Source: Streptococcus sp. HF-1907 (GTDB lineage Bacteria; Bacillota; Bacilli; Lactobacillales; Streptococcaceae). Taken from it: a stretch of 64,000 nucleotides of DNA. The stretch is taken from positions 124,001 to 188,000 of the forward strand of contig NZ_JADNQT010000001.1 of the NCBI RefSeq assembly GCF_015594605.1, given 5' to 3'. The notes under the pieces were generated by a model. It ran no database searches. It was given only the letters and a program-made list of their open reading frames with translations, and was not told where the DNA came from. Both the position numbers and the translations under genes were made by a program. Each line of letters opens with the position of its first letter. Position 1 is the stretch's first letter. This document shows positions 18,182 to 27,608 of the stretch, piece after piece.

Positions 18182-19707
18182 TACTCTCCTCCTTTTTCAA
18201 TTTTTCCACCAGCCATCATGATACCAAGCTCTTGTTTATTAGTATCTTCAGGCTTAACGATACCTTGAATCTTCCCGTCGTGAATAACAGCGATACGGTC
18301 GGATACATCTAAAATTTCATCCAATTCAAAGCTGACTACCAAAACTGCTTTTCCTTTGTCTCGTTCAGCAATCAAACGTTTACGAATATATTCAATCGCA
18401 CCAACATCTAGTCCACGAGTTGGTTGACTAACAATCAATAAATCTGGATCTCGGTCAATTTCACGAGCAATAATGGCTTTTTGTTGGTTACCACCTGAGA
18501 AGCCTTTGGCAAGAACATACTCGCCTGCACCGCGAACATCGAATTCCTTCATCAACTTACGAGCATATTCATTGATGTAAGAGAAATTCAAAATACCATG
18601 CTTACTCATCGGCTCCTTATAGTAAGTCTGAAGGGCGATATTTTCAGCCATGGTCATATCCAACACAAGTCCATCACGATGACGATCTTCTGGAACGTGA
18701 CCCACGCTAAGTTCAGTGATTTGACGCGCTGACATCTTAGTAGATTCTTGACCTTGGATAAAGATAGAACCTGACTTCACTTTACGCAGACCAGTAATAG
18801 CTTGAATGAGCTCACTCTGTCCATTGCCATCAATCCCTGCAATACCAACAATTTCACCACCACGAACATCAAGTGAAAGGTTTTTAACCGCAGGTACACC
18901 ACGATTTTCATTTACAACCAAGTCTTTGATTGAAAGAATAACATCTTTTGGATGCGCTGCTTCTTTTTGAGTCGTAAATGAAACTGAACGTCCTACCATC
19001 ATTTCAGCCAAATCTTCCGAAGTAGCACCTGCAACATTAACAGTCTGAATACTTTTTCCTCGGCGGATGACAGTTACTCGATCTGCAACAGCACGAATCT
19101 CATCCAATTTATGAGTAATCAAAATAATTGATTTACCTTCTTTGACAAGATTTTTCATAATTTCAAGTAACTCATTAATCTCAGATGGTGTCAAAACCGC
19201 TGTTGGTTCATCGAAGATGAGCATATCTGCACCACGATAAAGCGTTTTAAGAATTTCAACACGTTGTTGTGCTCCAACAGAAATATCTGCTATTTTTGCA
19301 TCTGGATCCACATCAAGCCCGTATTTTTCTGATAATTCTTTAATTTCAGCGCTAGCATTTCTTAAATCCAAGACACCGTTTTTAACAGTTTCATTCCCAA
19401 GTACAATGTTTTCGGCAACTGTAAAAGCTTCAACCAACATAAAGTGTTGATGGACCATTCCAATACCAAGTTGAGATGACTTGGATGGTGAGTCAATATT
19501 TACTGGCTGACCATTGATGACAATTTGTCCACTTGTAGGCTCCAAAAGACCTGCAAGCATGTTCATTAAAGTGGATTTACCAGCACCATTTTCACCAAGC
19601 AATGCGTGGATTTCACCCTTGCGAACAGACAAATTGATATGATCATTTGCCACAAAATCTCCAAATTTTTTGGTGATTTCTTTCATTTCAATGACATTTT
19701 GCGTCAT
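18181..19707 (-). CDS. rnsA: Nucleoside ABC importer ATPase, duplicated domain
   Basis: 508 residues from the ATG at 19707 (MTQNVIEMKEITKKFG), which follows GGGAGA; the ATG nine codons upstream has no such site. Two ABC domains in one chain: the first has Walker A GENGAGKST, signature SVGAQQRVEILK and Walker B LIFDEPT. The second has GIDGNGQSEL in place of Walker A and SGGNQQKAIIARE, with SQPTRGLD instead of the usual DEPT. That degenerate second site is normal for sugar and nucleoside ABC ATPases of this class. It energises RnsC and RnsD. Confidence 0.93.
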   Translation of the reverse strand: MTQNVIEMKEITKKFGDFVANDHINLSVRKGEIHALLGENGAGKSTLMNMLAGLLEPTSGQIVINGQPVNIDSPSKSSQLGIGMVHQHFMLVEAFTVAENIVLGNETVKNGVLDLRNASAEIKELSEKYGLDVDPDAKIADISVGAQQRVEILKTLYRGADMLIFDEPTAVLTPSEINELLEIMKNLVKEGKSIILITHKLDEIRAVADRVTVIRRGKSIQTVNVAGATSEDLAEMMVGRSVSFTTQKEAAHPKDVILSIKDLVVNENRGVPAVKNLSLDVRGGEIVGIAGIDGNGQSELIQAITGLRKVKSGSIFIQGQESTKMSARQITELSVGHVPEDRHRDGLVLDMTMAENIALQTYYKEPMSKHGILNFSYINEYARKLMKEFDVRGAGEYVLAKGFSGGNQQKAIIAREIDRDPDLLIVSQPTRGLDVGAIEYIRKRLIAERDKGKAVLVVSFELDEILDVSDRIAVIHDGKIQGIVKPEDTNKQELGIMMAGGKIEKGGE

Positions 19708-19741
19708 GTGGTTCTCCCTTTCAGAAAAAATCATTTATATT

Positions 19742-19778
19742 TCAGTAAAACCCACCAAGCAATGATGAGTTTTACTGA
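19742..19778 (-). other. Second hairpin between rnsB and rnsA
   Basis: TCAGTAAAAC-CCA and TGA-GTTTTACTGA form a 13-base nearly perfect stem with an 11-base loop, 35 bases before rnsA. It may protect the 5-prime end of the rnsA transcript after read-through or cleavage. Confidence 0.5.
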
Positions 19779-19802
19779 GATATAACATCTCAGCTTGGAA
19801 AA

Positions 19803-19827
19803 AGAGCGATCCTAAACCGATCGCTCT
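19803..19827 (-). terminator. Internal terminator after rnsB
   Basis: AGAGCGATC/GATCGCTCT 9-bp perfect stem, 7-base loop, then TTTTT on the minus strand. It lies between rnsB and rnsA and should lower transcription of the membrane and ATPase genes relative to the lipoprotein. Confidence 0.8.
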
Positions 19828-19851
19828 ACTTCCAAAAAAGTTTGTCAAAAA

Positions 19852-20901
19852 CTATTTTTCAGGAACTTTGATGTCGCCAGAAATAATTTTTTCTTTAGCG
19901 TCAGCAATAGCTTTAACAGCATCGTCTGAAAGGTTTGTTGTTGCGATATCTACACCACCATCTTTAAGACCATAAGTTGTAGTTTTGCCACCAGGGAATT
20001 TGCCTTTGGCAGTTTCAGTAGAGATTTTCTTAACTGATTCACCAACTTCTTTGATTGTTGAAGCAAGTACAAAGTTTGATTCTTTACCATCTTTAGAAGT
20101 GTATTTACCTTCAGATGCTTGGTCACGGTCAACACCGATTACCCAAACTTTATCCGATTCATTGCGTGATTCATTTTCAGCTTTAGCTTCTGAGAAGACA
20201 CCTGCACCAGTACCACCAGCTACTTGGTAGATAATGTCTGCGCCAGCGGCATATTGAGTTGCTGCGATTGTTTTACCTTTAGCAGCGTCTCCAAATGAAC
20301 CAGCGTAATCTACTTTAATTTTGATTGAGTCGTCTACTGATTTAACCCCAGCTTCAAATCCTGCACGAAAGCGAGAGATAACTTCTGATTGCATACCACC
20401 AACAAAACCTACAGTTTTAGTCTTAGTTGATTTTGCTGCAGCAATACCTGCAAGATAACCAGATTCATTATCCGCAAATGTTACACTGGCAACGTTATCT
20501 GTGTTTTTGATAACATCATCGATGATAACATAGTTTACATCTGAATTGTCTTTAGCTGCTTTTTCAACTGCATCGTGGAGTGCAAATCCAATACCGTAGA
20601 CAAGTTTGTAACCGCTTGATACTGCTGTGTCAAGGTTTGTAGCATAGTCAGACTCGCTAGCAGATTGGAAGTAATCATAGCCAGTACCTTTTTTAAGTTT
20701 GTTAGCTTTACCCCACTCTTGAAGACCTTCCCAAGCTGATTGGTTAAATGATTTATCATCAACACCACCAGTATCAGTTACCATAGCAACTTTCAAGTCA
20801 GTTTTCCCTAATGAAGATTTTGAAGCACCGCGATTACCACATGCTGCAAGTCCAAGCACCGCAACAGATGCTAAACCAAGTCCAACGATCTTTTTGTTCA
20901 T
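19852..20901 (-). CDS. rnsB: Nucleoside-binding lipoprotein, BMP family
   Basis: 349 residues. Lipobox LAAC with Cys21 after a short signal peptide, so it is anchored to the outer face of the membrane. The body is a basic membrane protein (Bmp/PnrA) domain, with VAMVTDTGGVDDKSFNQSA at the start of the mature part, GMQSEVISRFRAGFEAG and YQVAGGTGAGVFSEA. It captures ribonucleosides for the RnsACD importer. Codon bias suggests high expression, in keeping with the terminator that separates it from rnsA. Confidence 0.94.
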   Translation of the reverse strand: MNKKIVGLGLASVAVLGLAACGNRGASKSSLGKTDLKVAMVTDTGGVDDKSFNQSAWEGLQEWGKANKLKKGTGYDYFQSASESDYATNLDTAVSSGYKLVYGIGFALHDAVEKAAKDNSDVNYVIIDDVIKNTDNVASVTFADNESGYLAGIAAAKSTKTKTVGFVGGMQSEVISRFRAGFEAGVKSVDDSIKIKVDYAGSFGDAAKGKTIAATQYAAGADIIYQVAGGTGAGVFSEAKAENESRNESDKVWVIGVDRDQASEGKYTSKDGKESNFVLASTIKEVGESVKKISTETAKGKFPGGKTTTYGLKDGGVDIATTNLSDDAVKAIADAKEKIISGDIKVPEK

Positions 20902-20960
20902 TAAAATGAACCTCCTAAAACATTTTTTATGGACATTATGTCCTAAAGTTAATCACAGTC

Positions 20961-21350
20961 CTACTTAAGATCTGTGAAAGAATATGGAAGTAATTCCTCG
21001 ACCGTCATCACGACCGTCTCTCCATTTTTAGAAATTAGAGTCACCTCTACAGAGGACTCAAAAAATTCAGACATTACCTGGCGACAGGCTCCACATGGTG
21101 AAACTGGCTTCTCTGTCTTGCCGTAGATTGCTAATTCTGAAAATTCTCTGTAGCCCTCAGAAACTGCTTTAAAAATCGCAGTTCGCTCGCCACAGTTAGT
21201 TAAACCAAAGCTGGCATTTTCTATATTGCAACCTAGAAAAATATGACCATCTTTTGTTTTCAATGCAGCGCCAATTGGAAAATGAGAATAAGGCACATAT
21301 GCATTTTTACTTGCCTCAATAGCAAGGTTTACTAAACTAGTATCCGCCAT
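20961..21350 (-). CDS. cdd: Cytidine deaminase
   Basis: 129 residues. Zinc-binding and catalytic motifs are complete: NCGERTA (Cys ligand and catalytic Glu) and PCGACRQVM (two Cys ligands). [10 protein letters not shown] and GCNIENASF form the substrate pocket. It converts (deoxy)cytidine to (deoxy)uridine, which the phosphorylase encoded two genes upstream can then split. The start overlaps the end of deoC by 14 bases, so it is in the same operon and probably coupled. Confidence 0.95.
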   Translation of the reverse strand: MADTSLVNLAIEASKNAYVPYSHFPIGAALKTKDGHIFLGCNIENASFGLTNCGERTAIFKAVSEGYREFSELAIYGKTEKPVSPCGACRQVMSEFFESSVEVTLISKNGETVVMTVEELLPYSFTDLK

Positions 21351-21999
21351 TTGATACTTCTCCGTTGACTATTGCCACACCTGCTGAAGTACCGATCCGA
21401 GTTGCACCTGCTGCAATAAAGGCTTCTGCATCAGCTAAAGAACGGGCACCTCCCGCAGCTTTGACACCGACCTTATCACCAACAGTTTTACGCATCAATG
21501 CGACATCTTCAACCGTTGCCCCATGAATTGAAAATCCTGTTGATGTTTTAACAAAGTCTGCACCTGCTGAAACAGAAAGTTCACAAGCTTTTACCTTTTC
21601 CTCATTTGTCAGCAGGCAAGCTTCAATGATGACTTTAACCAATTTGTCACCACTTGCTTCAACAACAGCACGGATATCATCTTCGACTACTTGGTATTGA
21701 CCTGATTTTAATAAACCGATATTGATAACCATATCCACTTCCGAAGCACCATTTTCAATAGCTTCTTTTGCTTCAAAGGCTTTTGTAGCACTTGTAGTAG
21801 CACCCAAGGGAAATCCAATTACTGTACAAACTTTTACATCGGTACCTGAAAGCTCATTTGCGCAGTAGGAAACCCAAGTTGGATTGACACAGACACTAGC
21901 AAAATCATACTCTTTTGCTTCAGAGACAAGCTTCGCAATTTGCTCTTGCGTACTTTCTGGTTTTAATAGTGTGTGGTCAATGTACTTATTAATTGACAT
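21337..21999 (-). CDS. deoC: Deoxyribose-phosphate aldolase
   Basis: 220 residues. The Schiff-base lysine is in [11 protein letters not shown]; other family motifs are YIDHTLLKP at the N-terminus and [17 protein letters not shown] with the proton-relay Lys. It splits deoxyribose 5-phosphate into acetaldehyde and glyceraldehyde 3-phosphate, connecting nucleoside salvage with glycolysis. It lies between pdp and cdd in one operon. GGGAGG precedes the ATG. Confidence 0.96.
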   Translation of the reverse strand: MSINKYIDHTLLKPESTQEQIAKLVSEAKEYDFASVCVNPTWVSYCANELSGTDVKVCTVIGFPLGATTSATKAFEAKEAIENGASEVDMVINIGLLKSGQYQVVEDDIRAVVEASGDKLVKVIIEACLLTNEEKVKACELSVSAGADFVKTSTGFSIHGATVEDVALMRKTVGDKVGVKAAGGARSLADAEAFIAAGATRIGTSAGVAIVNGEVSNGGY

Positions 22000-22030
22000 G
22001 ACAAACCTCCCTCTAATTTATGAAATAATT

Positions 22031-23314
22031 TTATGAAATAATTTTTATGATTTCTTTTGTCTCAATTCTAGCACTGTCTATTTTAACATTTTTTTTGAAT
22101 TCTGTAAGCTCTTTTTCCGTTAATTTTTCCTGAGAATAAATTTTTGCTATAGAATCGCCATTTTTTACAGCATCGCCAATTTTTTTATTAAAAACAATGC
22201 CGCTTTCATAATCGAGTGGATCTGTCTTAACGGCGCGTCCTGCGCCTAGTCGCATTGCAAACAGTCCAAACTCAAGCGCAGGAAGAGCCACCACGTAACC
22301 GTCGTCTTCAGCAAAGACTTCAGTTACAACAGGTGCTGATGATGACCGATAAAGATCTTTCAAATCTCCCCCTTGCGCTTCCACCATTTGTTCAAATTTT
22401 TGTAAGGCGAGTCCATTGACAAGGTGATCATGAATCGTTTCTAGCGATTCGTCAACGCTAGCTAAACTTAGCATAATCTGTCCTAACTCACAGATGAAGT
22501 GTGTCACGTCTTCACGTCCATTGCCCTGCATAATTTCCAGCGCTTCTAGGACCTCTAAACGATTTCCAATAGCGCGACCAAGGGGCTGGCTCATGTCTGT
22601 AATGACAGCAACTGTCTTACGACTAACTTTTTTACCAAGTGCCACCATTGTCTTCGATAATTCTTCGGCATCTTCCAAAGTTTTCATAAAGGCACCTTCG
22701 CCAACTGTCACATCTAGCAAAATACTGTCAGCGCCAGCAGCTATTTTTTTACTCATCACAGAGCTCGCAATGAGCGGGATAATATCAACCGTAGCCGTCA
22801 CATCGCGCAGAGCATAGAGAAGTTTATCAGCCTTGACCAAATTATCAGACTGCCCAATGACAGATATGTTGATTGCCTTGACCTGGTTGATAAATTCTTC
22901 CTGCGTGCGCTCAATTTGGAAACCTTTGATTGATTCTAATTTATCAAGAGTACCACCTGTGTGCCCCAATCCACGACCACTCATTTTAGCCACAGGGACA
23001 CCAAAACTTGCAACGAGTGGTGCCAAAATCAAGGTCACCTTGTCACCTACACCGCCTGTTGAATGCTTGTCTGTCTTGATACCTGGAATACTTGACAAAT
23101 CAATCTGTTCACCGCTTTCTACCATACACATGGTCAAATCGCGGGTTTCTCGTGTCGTCATTCCTTGAAAATAGACAGCCATTGCAAAAGCTGACATTTG
23201 ATAGTCAGGCACAGTCCCAGCAACATAGCCAGAAATTAACCATTGAATCTCATCACTTGACAGTTCCAAGCCATCACGCTTTTTTTGAATTAAATCTACT
23301 GCTCTCATACTCAT
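22031..23314 (-). CDS. pdp: Pyrimidine-nucleoside phosphorylase
   Basis: 427 residues. The thymidine/pyrimidine phosphorylase signature is seen: KTDKHSTGGVGDKVTLILAP, SGRGLGHTGGTLDKLESI and VMSKKIAAGADSILLDV. It splits uridine, thymidine or deoxyuridine with phosphate to base and (deoxy)ribose 1-phosphate. The ATG overlaps the methyltransferase stop by four bases (ATGA); a second ATG two codons on is an alternative start. It supplies the sugar phosphates used by DeoC. Confidence 0.95.
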   Translation of the reverse strand: MSMRAVDLIQKKRDGLELSSDEIQWLISGYVAGTVPDYQMSAFAMAVYFQGMTTRETRDLTMCMVESGEQIDLSSIPGIKTDKHSTGGVGDKVTLILAPLVASFGVPVAKMSGRGLGHTGGTLDKLESIKGFQIERTQEEFINQVKAINISVIGQSDNLVKADKLLYALRDVTATVDIIPLIASSVMSKKIAAGADSILLDVTVGEGAFMKTLEDAEELSKTMVALGKKVSRKTVAVITDMSQPLGRAIGNRLEVLEALEIMQGNGREDVTHFICELGQIMLSLASVDESLETIHDHLVNGLALQKFEQMVEAQGGDLKDLYRSSSAPVVTEVFAEDDGYVVALPALEFGLFAMRLGAGRAVKTDPLDYESGIVFNKKIGDAVKNGDSIAKIYSQEKLTEKELTEFKKNVKIDSARIETKEIIKIIS

Positions 23315-23898
23315 TTCTCACTTCTTAAAATGTAGTAACCCTTATCTTTTTTGACAATTTCACAGTTTCCAAAGACTTCCTCCATCTTAGCCTTTGCACT
23401 TGGGGCACCTTGTTTTTTCTGAATGACAATCGTTAAACTACCACCATCGTTAAGGTAGTCAATACTCTCTTCAATAATTTGATGAACGACCTTCTTGCCC
23501 GCACGAATTGGAGGATTACTGATAATGTAATCATAACTTCCATTTACATTTTCATAGACATTAGACTGGAAGATTGTTGCCACAACCTGGTTTCTCTCAG
23601 CGTTTTTTTTAGCTAGTTCAATAGCCCGATTATTGATGTCTACCATTGTAACGTCTAATTGATGCACTTTGACCAAGGAAATTCCTAAGGGACCGTAGCC
23701 ACAGCCTAAATCAAGAAGTTTCTTGCCATTATCAACTTCCAAAGCATTCAAAAGTACCTGACTACCAAAGTCAATCATTTTTTTAGAAAAGACTCCTGCA
23801 TCCGAGTAAAATTGAAAATCCTCTCCTAATAAACTCACTCTTAAATCATGAATATCGTGAGCTGCATCAGGATTTTCAGTATAATACATATTATTCAT
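23311..23898 (-). CDS. Class I SAM methyltransferase, RsmC-like
   Basis: 195 residues from the ATG at 23898 following GGAGC; upstream ATG at 23952 lies inside the promoter. Motif I is LLDLGCGYGPLGI (about 63-75), motif II TMVDINNRAIELAKKNA and motif IV DYIISNPPIRAG. The NPP motif is found in enzymes that methylate exocyclic amino groups of bases in RNA, here by analogy guanine N2 in 16S rRNA (RsmC family, methyltransferase small domain). The target is inferred only. First gene of the nucleoside operon, overlapping pdp by ATGA. Confidence 0.85.
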   Translation of the reverse strand: MNNMYYTENPDAAHDIHDLRVSLLGEDFQFYSDAGVFSKKMIDFGSQVLLNALEVDNGKKLLDLGCGYGPLGISLVKVHQLDVTMVDINNRAIELAKKNAERNQVVATIFQSNVYENVNGSYDYIISNPPIRAGKKVVHQIIEESIDYLNDGGSLTIVIQKKQGAPSAKAKMEEVFGNCEIVKKDKGYYILRSEK

Positions 23899-23923
23899 AT
23901 TTGCTCCTTTACATTGCTTTTTA

Positions 23924-23952
23924 ATTCTAACACATTCTGTAACTGTGTTCAA
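23924..23952 (-). promoter_or_regulatory. Promoter of the nucleoside salvage operon
   Basis: Minus strand TTGAAC (23947-23952), 17 bases, TAGAAT (23924-23929), about 26 bases before the start of the methyltransferase gene. Confidence 0.65.
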
Positions 23953-23965
23953 TTCTATTTAAAAG

Positions 23966-23974
23966 TGTTATAAT
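23966..23974 (+). promoter_or_regulatory. coaA promoter, extended -10
   Basis: TGTTATAAT 24-32 bases before coaA; the -35 is weak. It faces away from the operon promoter, with overlapping upstream regions. Confidence 0.55.
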
Positions 23975-23997
23975 ATGCTCCAATAGGAGTTATGGAA

Positions 23998-24918
23998 ATG
24001 ATAAATGAACTAATAAATTTTGATCGTTTTTCGAGGAATGAATGGCAAGTGTTACATCAAAAAAGCCATCCCTTGTTAACCGAAAAAGAACTTGAATCTT
24101 TGAAGAGTCTAAATGACACCATTAATATTCAAGACGTTGTGGAAGTCTACCTACCAATTATTAGCCTTGTTCAGATTTATCAAAATAACGCTAACAACCT
24201 TTCGTTTGCTAAAAGTATCTTTCTGAAAAGAGAAAGGCAGGCGCGACCATTTATCATTGGTATTTCCGGATCAGTCGCTGTCGGAAAGTCCACTACCAGT
24301 CGGTTAATTCAGCTCTTACTCGCTCGGACTTTCAAAGAATCCAAGGTAGAGTTAGTAACCACAGACGGATTTCTCTATCCCAATGATACCTTGATTCAAA
24401 ATAATCTATTAAACAGAAAAGGTTTTCCAGAATCTTACGATATGGAGAAGCTGATTAACTTTTTGGATGCTGTTAAAAATCGCATTAAGACGACACTTCC
24501 AATCTATTCACATGAGATTTATGACATCGTTCCCGACTGCTACCAAACAATCGATTTCCCCGACTTTCTTATCGTGGAAGGTATCAATGTTTTTCAAAAT
24601 CCCAAAAACAATAACCTTTATATCAATGATTACTTTGATTTTTCAATTTATATTGATGCTGACAGCAGTCATATTAAAAATTGGTACCTTGAGCGTTTTA
24701 AGACATTGCTAGCGCTAGCAAAAAAGGATAAACATAACTACTATCACGATTACTCGCAACTTCCTATCGAAGAGGCTGTCGCTATCGCTGAAAAAACTTG
24801 GGAGTCTATTAATCTCGTCAATCTAAACAACTATATTTTACCAACCAAAAATCGCGCTGATCTTATCATCCACAAATCAAGCGACCATAAAATTGATGAA
24901 ATTTACCTGAAAAGGTGA
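23998..24918 (+). CDS. coaA: Pantothenate kinase
   Basis: 306 residues from the ATG at 23998 ([11 protein letters not shown]), 8 bases after AGGAG; the ATG at 23992 is too close to it. Type I prokaryotic enzyme with P-loop [12 protein letters not shown] near residues 90-101, then TTDGFLYPN and the pantothenate-binding KGFPESYD. It phosphorylates pantothenate, the first step to coenzyme A. Divergent from the nucleoside operon and followed by rpsT with its own promoter. Confidence 0.95.
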   Translation: MINELINFDRFSRNEWQVLHQKSHPLLTEKELESLKSLNDTINIQDVVEVYLPIISLVQIYQNNANNLSFAKSIFLKRERQARPFIIGISGSVAVGKSTTSRLIQLLLARTFKESKVELVTTDGFLYPNDTLIQNNLLNRKGFPESYDMEKLINFLDAVKNRIKTTLPIYSHEIYDIVPDCYQTIDFPDFLIVEGINVFQNPKNNNLYINDYFDFSIYIDADSSHIKNWYLERFKTLLALAKKDKHNYYHDYSQLPIEEAVAIAEKTWESINLVNLNNYILPTKNRADLIIHKSSDHKIDEIYLKR

Positions 24919-24925
24919 TTAAGAC

Positions 24926-24954
24926 TTGCAAAATATTGATTAATTCGATATACT
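24926..24954 (+). promoter_or_regulatory. rpsT promoter
   Basis: TTGCAA (24926-24931), 17 bases, TATACT (24949-24954), starting just after the coaA stop. Confidence 0.75.
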
Positions 24955-24986
24955 GATATAGTTAGATTAATACGGAGGTGAAAACA

Positions 24987-25220
24987 TTGGCAAATATTAA
25001 ATCAGCTATCAAACGCGCTGAACTTAACGTTAAACAAAACGAAAAGAACTCAGCTCAAAAATCAGCTATGCGTTCTGCTATCAAAGCATTTGAATCAAAC
25101 CCATCAGAAGAACTTTTCCGTGCTGCTTCTTCAAGCATCGATAAAGCTGCTTCTAAAGGTTTGATTCACACAAACAAAGCAAGCCGCGATAAAGCACGCC
25201 TTGCTGCTAAACTTGGTTAA
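24987..25220 (+). CDS. rpsT: 30S ribosomal protein S20
   Basis: 77 residues. The start is the TTG at 24987 ([13 protein letters not shown]), 8 bases after GGAGG; the GTG at 24978 overlaps that Shine-Dalgarno. TTG or other weak starts are known for rpsT and fit its autogenous control in other bacteria. The protein is a Lys/Ala-rich three-helix bundle that binds the 5-prime domain of 16S rRNA, ending [11 protein letters not shown]. Codon bias is that of a highly expressed gene. Confidence 0.95.
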   Translation: MANIKSAIKRAELNVKQNEKNSAQKSAMRSAIKAFESNPSEELFRAASSSIDKAASKGLIHTNKASRDKARLAAKLG

Positions 25221-25234
25221 TCATATTAACTAGA

Positions 25235-25267
25235 GAAATTACCGGTTTATTCGGTGATTTCTTTTTT
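25235..25267 (+). terminator. rpsT terminator
   Basis: GAAATTACCG/CGGTGATTTC stem (one wobble) followed by TTTTTT. Confidence 0.85.
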
Positions 25268-25287
25268 ATTTTCTATACAAATAAATT

Positions 25288-25321
25288 AAAAAGAGTTGAA
25301 CCAGTTAATTCAACTCTTTTT
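25288..25321 (-). terminator. Terminator of amino-acid importer operon
   Basis: AAAAAGAGTTGAA/TTCAACTCTTTTT 13-bp perfect stem, 8-base loop; can act on both strands. Confidence 0.85.
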
Positions 25322-25324
25322 AAT

Positions 25325-26161
25325 TTATTTAATTGCATCTGTCGCTACATCTTCACCAAACCATTTGTTTGAAATTTCTTTGAATTTTCCTGATTTGTAA
25401 AGTTTTTTGAAAGCAGCGTTGATTTTCTTCACTAGCGTTTTATCTGATTTACGTGCTCCTACAGCAAAGTCTTCACCGCTGTATTCACTTTGGGTGATAT
25501 TGTATTTATCAAGATCGCCTTCTTGTTTGAGGTAGTAGTTGGCATACACACGGTCAATCAAAAGTCCATCAATACGGTTATTCTTTAAATCAATCAATGC
25601 TTGTGTGAATGTTTCATACTGTGTTGCATCATTGTCCTTGACAATATCTTTCAACACCTTAGGATTTGCTGTGAAAGCATCATAACCAGAAGATCCTGAT
25701 TGCGCTCCTAATACTTTGCCTTTCATATCTGCAAAAGACTCGATTCCTGAATCCCTCTTAGTTACAAGGACCTGCTCATTTTTCATATAAGGATTTGTGA
25801 AGGCAACTTTTTCTTTACGCTCATCTGTAATCGAATAACCATTCCAAATGAGGTCAATTTTACCATTTTTCAATTCTGTTTCTTTTAAGTCCCAGTTAAT
25901 AGCTTGCCACTTCACTTTAATACCGTATTCTTTGAAGACAGCGTTCGCTAAATCAATATCAAACCCAGTATTTTTACCATTTTCATCTTCGAATCCCATT
26001 GGAACAAAAGTATTATCAAATCCAATTGTAATTGATTTTTTGGATTGATAGGTATCCCAATTATCTGATTTTGTGCTAGATGATTTTGTCGACGAACACG
26101 CAGCTAAACCAACTAAACTAACAATCGCTGTAGCAGCGAAAAGAATCTTTTTCAATTTCAT
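25325..26161 (-). CDS. Amino-acid ABC importer, binding lipoprotein
   Basis: 278 residues. Lipobox LAAC with Cys22, then a Ser/Thr/Lys linker. Family 3 periplasmic-type binding domain: SITIGFDNTFVPMGFED, GFDIDLANAVFKEYG, DLIWNGYSITDERKEK, and DGLLIDRVYANYYL. It binds an amino acid outside the membrane and hands it to the permease encoded two genes upstream. The exact substrate cannot be read; polar amino acids or cystine are possible. Last gene of a three-gene operon. Confidence 0.92.
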   Translation of the reverse strand: MKLKKILFAATAIVSLVGLAACSSTKSSSTKSDNWDTYQSKKSITIGFDNTFVPMGFEDENGKNTGFDIDLANAVFKEYGIKVKWQAINWDLKETELKNGKIDLIWNGYSITDERKEKVAFTNPYMKNEQVLVTKRDSGIESFADMKGKVLGAQSGSSGYDAFTANPKVLKDIVKDNDATQYETFTQALIDLKNNRIDGLLIDRVYANYYLKQEGDLDKYNITQSEYSGEDFAVGARKSDKTLVKKINAAFKKLYKSGKFKEISNKWFGEDVATDAIK

Positions 26162-26178
26162 AAAGCAATCCCCTTTTC

Positions 26179-26808
26179 CTATTTTGGATTAATTTTCAAA
26201 ATGTGATCTGAAATATTTTCAGCAAACTGTAAATCATGCGTCACAACAATCTGTGTAATGCCAGCTTCACGATTTTGTAAAATTAATTTTTCAACTTCTT
26301 GACGTAATTCCGGATCGAGCGCACTCGTGGGTTCATCATATCCAATGATACGCGGATCAATCATCATAGCTCGTGCAAGAGCCACCCGTTGCTTTTGACC
26401 GCCCGAAAGTGAATACGGATAAGCATTTCCATGTTCACCTAAACCAAGTCGTTCTAGTAAAGCTTGCGCTTTTTTTAGAGCCTCTTCCTTATCCATCCCC
26501 ATTGTTTTAATAGGTGATAAAGTTAGGTTATCTAGAACAGATAAGTGCGGAAATAATTGAAAATCCTGAAAAACAAATCCCAATAAGTTTAAACTTTCCA
26601 AGCGATCAGTGGGCACAACTTCACCGTTGTAAATGATTTCACCCGAATCAATTTTTTCCAAACCTGCTAGCATCCTTAACAGAGTCGTTTTTCCTCCACC
26701 TGAAGGTCCGACAAGAGAGAGAATTTTTCCTTCTTCCACTACTAGATTAAACTGATCAAAAATTTGTTTCTGACCAAATCGTTTAGAAATATTTTTTAAT
26801 TCTAACAT
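26179..26808 (-). CDS. Amino-acid ABC importer, ATPase
   Basis: 209 residues from the ATG at 26808, 5 bases after GGGAGG; an in-frame ATG 21 codons upstream lies inside the permease gene. Walker A VGPSGGGKTTLL, Q-loop FQDFQLFPHLSV, signature LSGGQKQRVALARA, Walker B IIGYDEPTSALDP (Tyr replacing the more common Phe), H-loop VVTHD. Length is short for the family (about 240) because the C-terminal tail is reduced. Polar amino-acid class. Confidence 0.93.
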   Translation of the reverse strand: MLELKNISKRFGQKQIFDQFNLVVEEGKILSLVGPSGGGKTTLLRMLAGLEKIDSGEIIYNGEVVPTDRLESLNLLGFVFQDFQLFPHLSVLDNLTLSPIKTMGMDKEEALKKAQALLERLGLGEHGNAYPYSLSGGQKQRVALARAMMIDPRIIGYDEPTSALDPELRQEVEKLILQNREAGITQIVVTHDLQFAENISDHILKINPK

Positions 26809-26818
26809 GTGTCCTCCC

Positions 26819-27460
26819 TTATTTGTAGAAATCAAATTTTTTCTCAACTCGTTTAGAGACGATTGTGACAATCCCTACAAGTAAAAGATAAATGCCACCA
26901 GCAATAAACATTGGTGCCAAGGTCGCATCACGGTTTGCTGCAGTTTTACTTGCTAGAAGCAAATCACCTACACCCAAGACATAGACGAGTGATGAATCTT
27001 TAACAAGGTTAATAATCTCATTGAAGACACTTGGTAAAACAATCTTAAACACCTGAGGGAGGATAATGTAGCGAATTGTCTGAAGTTGAGAAAATTTCAA
27101 AACTTTAGCGGCTTCATACTGTCCTTTCGGAATAGCTGCGATTCCTCCACGGAAAATTTCTGCAAAATAAGCTGCATAGTTTAGTGTAAAGGCCAGAATC
27201 GCCGCTGGCATACGATCGAATGAAATACCAACACTAGGCAAAACATAATAGACAAAAATCAATTGTAAGAGCAAGGGCGTTCCACGCATTACCCAGACAT
27301 ACAAGGTCAAAAACCATTGCAATGGTTTAAAGTTGATTTTCATCAAAAAAGCTAAAATTGCTCCCAGTGGAATTGACAACACAAGAACGATGAAGAAAAC
27401 TTGTAAGGTTACAACAGCTCCATTTAATAAACTTGGCAGGACCTGTGATATATAAGCCAT
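26819..27460 (-). CDS. Amino-acid ABC importer, permease
   Basis: 213 residues from the ATG at 27460, after AGGAGG. Five membrane segments and the HisM-type signature, with EIFRGGIAAIPKGQYEAAKV forming the coupling EAA loop. The N-terminus MAYISQVLPSLLNGAVVTLQ is typical of polar amino-acid permeases. It works as a homodimer with the neighbouring ATPase and lipoprotein. First gene of the operon. Confidence 0.93.
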   Translation of the reverse strand: MAYISQVLPSLLNGAVVTLQVFFIVLVLSIPLGAILAFLMKINFKPLQWFLTLYVWVMRGTPLLLQLIFVYYVLPSVGISFDRMPAAILAFTLNYAAYFAEIFRGGIAAIPKGQYEAAKVLKFSQLQTIRYIILPQVFKIVLPSVFNEIINLVKDSSLVYVLGVGDLLLASKTAANRDATLAPMFIAGGIYLLLVGIVTIVSKRVEKKFDFYK

Positions 27461-27562
27461 GTTACCTCCTAAATATAGATAGTTGCTCTTATTATACCAA
27501 ATTATCAGAATTTTTGATACTAATTTATAAAAATACATAAAATGAATTTTCAATAAACAAAA

Positions 27563-27595
27563 ATAGGCAGTTAGCAGTTACACTAATTGCCTATG
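27563..27595 (-). terminator. Terminator of the PhnA-like gene
   Basis: ATAGGCA/TGCCTAT stem with a long loop followed by TTTTTG on the minus strand. Confidence 0.7.
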
Positions 27596-27608
27596 TCAGA
27601 CTTTTCTT

